Assembly: GCA_944390675.1 (NCBI GenBank)
Contig: CALXQR010000007.1
Coordinates: 1-64,000, forward strand
Length of the DNA stretch: 64,000 nt
Direction of reading: 5' to 3'
Source of the DNA: an uncultured Burkholderiaceae bacterium
GTDB taxonomy: Bacteria > Pseudomonadota > Gammaproteobacteria > Burkholderiales > Burkholderiaceae_F
The notes under the pieces are model-generated. The model did no database searches, was not told the origin of the DNA, and saw only the letters and a list, made by a program, of their open reading frames with translations. This document shows positions 62,063-64,000 of the stretch, piece after piece. Made by a program: the position numbers and the translations under genes. The first letter of the stretch is position 1. The number at the start of each line of letters is the position of its first letter.

Positions 62063-62251
62063 TCAACGGCCCATTTTCTGAATATGAATAATCTGTTCGC
62101 CGGCACCGGAGCAGCCGCTTTTGCCCTTTTGGCCGGAAGCGCAGCCCGAGCAACTGCCGCAGCCCGAAGAGCGCTTCCTTTTTAATCTGAAGACCACACC
62201 GACTAAGGCAAGCACGATCAGAATTAACAATAACCAGCTGATGCCGTTCAT
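62063..62251 (-). CDS. FeoB-associated Cys-rich membrane protein
   Basis: 62 residues. One N-terminal helix (ISWLLLILIVLALVGVVF), a basic turn (RLKRKR), then a Cys/Gly-rich cytoplasmic segment GCGSCSGCASGQ followed by SGCSG. This is the pattern of the small proteins encoded after feoB (FeoB_associated family). The Cys cluster may bind Fe(II) or a cluster. AAGG ribosome site; starts 12 nt after the feoB stop. Confidence 0.85.
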   Translation of the reverse strand: MNGISWLLLILIVLALVGVVFRLKRKRSSGCGSCSGCASGQKGKSGCSGAGEQIIHIQKMGR

Positions 62252-62263
62252 GGGCGATACCTT

Positions 62264-64000
62264 CTAGAAACCGAACATTAAACCAATCAAACGTACGATA
62301 AGCGCCACGATCCAAGCGATCACGCATTGGAAAACGGCAACGCCTAAAGCCCACTGGCCGCCCAATTCACGCTTAATGGTGGCAATGGAAGCTACGCACG
62401 GCGTATAGAGGAGGCAGAAAACCAATAGCGTCAGCGCTGTCAAACCGCTCATCACAGCAGTGAGCGCTTCGGTGGATCCAAAGAGCACCGAAAGGCTGCT
62501 CACTACGCTTTCTTTTGCCATGAAGCCCCCGATGAGCGCCGTGGTGACGCGCCAGTCGTCAAAGCCAAGCGGCGCGAACACAGGAGAAATCCAGCCGGCA
62601 ACGACCGCAAGGATGCTTGTGTGCGAGTCCTCAACCGGATTGAGTTGGAAATCAAAGGTCTGCAGGAACCAGATAACAATGGTTGCGACAAAAATCACGG
62701 TAAAGGCGCGCTCCAGGAAGTCCTTTGCCTTGTCCCAAAGCAAGAGCATGACATTTTTGGCGCCCGGCATTCTGTAGTTGGGCAGTTCCATCACAAAAGG
62801 CACCGCCTCGCCCTTGAAGATGGAGTTTTTCATGATGAGTCCCATGAGCACCGCAACGACAATGCCTAACAGGTAAAGACCAATCATGACCGCGGCGCCG
62901 TTACCCGGGAAAAAGGCCGCGACAAAGAATGCGTAGATGGGAAGCTTTGCCGAGCAGCTCATAAAAGGCGTCAAAAGAATAGTCATCTTGCGGTCGCGCT
63001 CGGAGGGCAGTGTTCGACTTGCCATCACGCCCGGCACCGTGCAGCCAAAGCCTATTAACATCGGCACAATGCTTCGGCCCGAAAGACCGATGCGACGCAA
63101 AAGCGTATCCATCACAAATGCTACGCGCGCCATGTAACCGCTGTCTTCCAAGAATGACAGGAAGAAGAAAAGCACCACGATGGTGGGCAGGAAACTCAGC
63201 ACACTGCCCACGCCGTTAAAGATCGCATCAATGATGAGCGAGTGAATCGAGGCGTTGACGTGCCATGCGGTGAGCGCCGCGTCGGTGTAGTCAGTGGCCA
63301 GGCCTATTGCCCAATCGAGCGCATCGTTGAGCCAAACACCGATTACGTTGAAGGTGAGCCAAAACACAAGCGCCATGATGGCGATAAAGGCGGGGATGGC
63401 GGTGTACTTGCCCGTGAGTACCTCATCGATCTGAAGGCTGCGGATGTGTTCTTTACTAATGCGGGGTTTGACCACCGTCTGGCGGCAAACTTTATCAATA
63501 AAGGCAAAACGCATGTCAGCGATGGCGCTTGCGCGATCCAAGCCGCGCTCGCTTTCCATTTGCTTGACGATGTGCGCGATGGTGCGCTTTTCGTTAACGT
63601 CCAAATCGAGCTGCTCAATGATCAAAGGGTCGCCTTCGGCAATTTTGCTTGCAGCAAAGCGAAGCGGTATGTTTGCTTTTTGCGCATGATCCTCAATGAT
63701 GTGCATGATGCTATGCAGACACCGGTGCACCGCGCCGCCGTTATCGTTGGCGTCGCAAAAGTCCTGAACGGCAGGCGGCTCTTGATACTTGGCCACGTGC
63801 AGTGCATGGTCAATCAATTCTTCAATGCCTTCGCCGCGGCTTGCTGAAATCGGCACCACCGGCATCCCGAGAAGCGCCTCCATTTCATTGACGCGCACCG
63901 AGCCCCCGTTTGCCCATACTTCATCCATCATGTTGAGTGCCAGCACCATGGGGCGGCCTAACTCCATCAACTGCATGGTTAAATAGAGGTTTCGTTCAAT
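62264..64000 (-). CDS. feoB: Ferrous iron transport protein B, 5' end outside the window
   Basis: The frame is open to the window edge; the first visible codons read IERNLYLTMQL, inside the G domain, so ~95 N-terminal residues (P-loop, switch regions) are missing. The G4 motif ALNMMDE is present. The membrane part has the two Gate regions, SGRSIVPMLIGFGCTVPGVM, LTPFMSCSAKLPIYAFFVAA and CLLYTPCVASIATIKRELGG. FeoB imports Fe(II) under anoxic conditions. The Cys-rich partner gene follows. Confidence 0.95.
   Translation of the reverse strand: MERNLYLTMQLMELGRPMVLALNMMDEVWANGGSVRVNEMEALLGMPVVPISASRGEGIEELIDHALHVAKYQEPPAVQDFCDANDNGGAVHRCLHSIMHIIEDHAQKANIPLRFAASKIAEGDPLIIEQLDLDVNEKRTIAHIVKQMESERGLDRASAIADMRFAFIDKVCRQTVVKPRISKEHIRSLQIDEVLTGKYTAIPAFIAIMALVFWLTFNVIGVWLNDALDWAIGLATDYTDAALTAWHVNASIHSLIIDAIFNGVGSVLSFLPTIVVLFFFLSFLEDSGYMARVAFVMDTLLRRIGLSGRSIVPMLIGFGCTVPGVMASRTLPSERDRKMTILLTPFMSCSAKLPIYAFFVAAFFPGNGAAVMIGLYLLGIVVAVLMGLIMKNSIFKGEAVPFVMELPNYRMPGAKNVMLLLWDKAKDFLERAFTVIFVATIVIWFLQTFDFQLNPVEDSHTSILAVVAGWISPVFAPLGFDDWRVTTALIGGFMAKESVVSSLSVLFGSTEALTAVMSGLTALTLLVFCLLYTPCVASIATIKRELGGQWALGVAVFQCVIAWIVALIVRLIGLMFGF

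Noticed and set aside
1..64000. tRNA genes, CRISPR arrays, insertion sequences, prophage
   Set aside because: No tRNA-like cloverleaf ends, no regularly spaced long repeats, no transposase or integrase frame and no phage structural genes were recognised.

Overview
The window looks like chromosomal DNA of a gut betaproteobacterium of the Sutterellaceae (Parasutterella/Sutterella type). This is inferred from the beta-type gene neighbourhoods (DUF2782/BPSS1780/polA, xseB-ispA-dxs, dnaX-ybaB-recR, greA-yhbY-rlmE-ftsH), moderate GC content and an anaerobe-type transporter set (DcuC, FeoB). No database search was possible. Almost all of the DNA is coding, and most converging gene pairs are separated by clear intrinsic terminators. 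No tRNA, rRNA, CRISPR array, insertion sequence or prophage was seen.

Layout. 1-9.2 kb: a broken metC-like fragment, alaS with a TusA-like gene, a membrane protein and a DUF2782-like secreted protein facing polA, a META-domain lipoprotein and an EamA transporter. 9.3-16.7 kb: a complete histidine operon, hisGDCBHAF(IE), preceded by a His-codon leader peptide and attenuator. 16.7-22.7 kb: ogt, then xseB-ispA-dxs::murB (DXS fused in frame to MurB) and pgk. 22.7-32.3 kb: cyuA, dedA, mutL-miaA, a SIMPL protein, a GT-C/MATE pair and L31 type B. 32.5-38.8 kb: a Fur-type site before a Dps gene, an MFS exporter, rho, trxA, fabI facing a nitronate monooxygenase/FabK-like gene, and 4.5S RNA. 39-42.6 kb: dcuC, a DUF4143-type ATPase behind repeated motifs, and a LysE-family exporter. 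42.7-52.3 kb: GNAT-dnaX-ybaB-recR-gmhA, a hipBA module with a palindromic operator, greA, yhbY/rlmE and ftsH. 52.3-64 kb: an EamA transporter, a GNAT, sbcB, metNIQ behind a methionine-rich leader peptide, an enlarged glnS, a second ATPase of the DUF4143 type, and feoB with its Cys-rich partner. feoB runs off the window.

Most notable points. (1) A 35-codon leader ORF upstream of metN has five Met codons within eight positions near its end, followed by mutually exclusive hairpins. This is a candidate methionine-sensing transcription attenuator for the MetNIQ importer. (2) DXS and MurB form one 956-residue polypeptide. (3) The his operon has every hallmark of the enterobacterial version (long HisG, bifunctional HisB, fused HisIE, leader peptide), suggesting lateral transfer together with its attenuator. 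(4) The proofreading domain of DNA polymerase I has lost its catalytic carboxylates. (5) Glutaminyl-tRNA synthetase carries an insertion of about 100 residues. (6) Two related ATPases and hipBA each sit behind their own repeat or palindrome and look like mobile accessory modules set in a conserved backbone.
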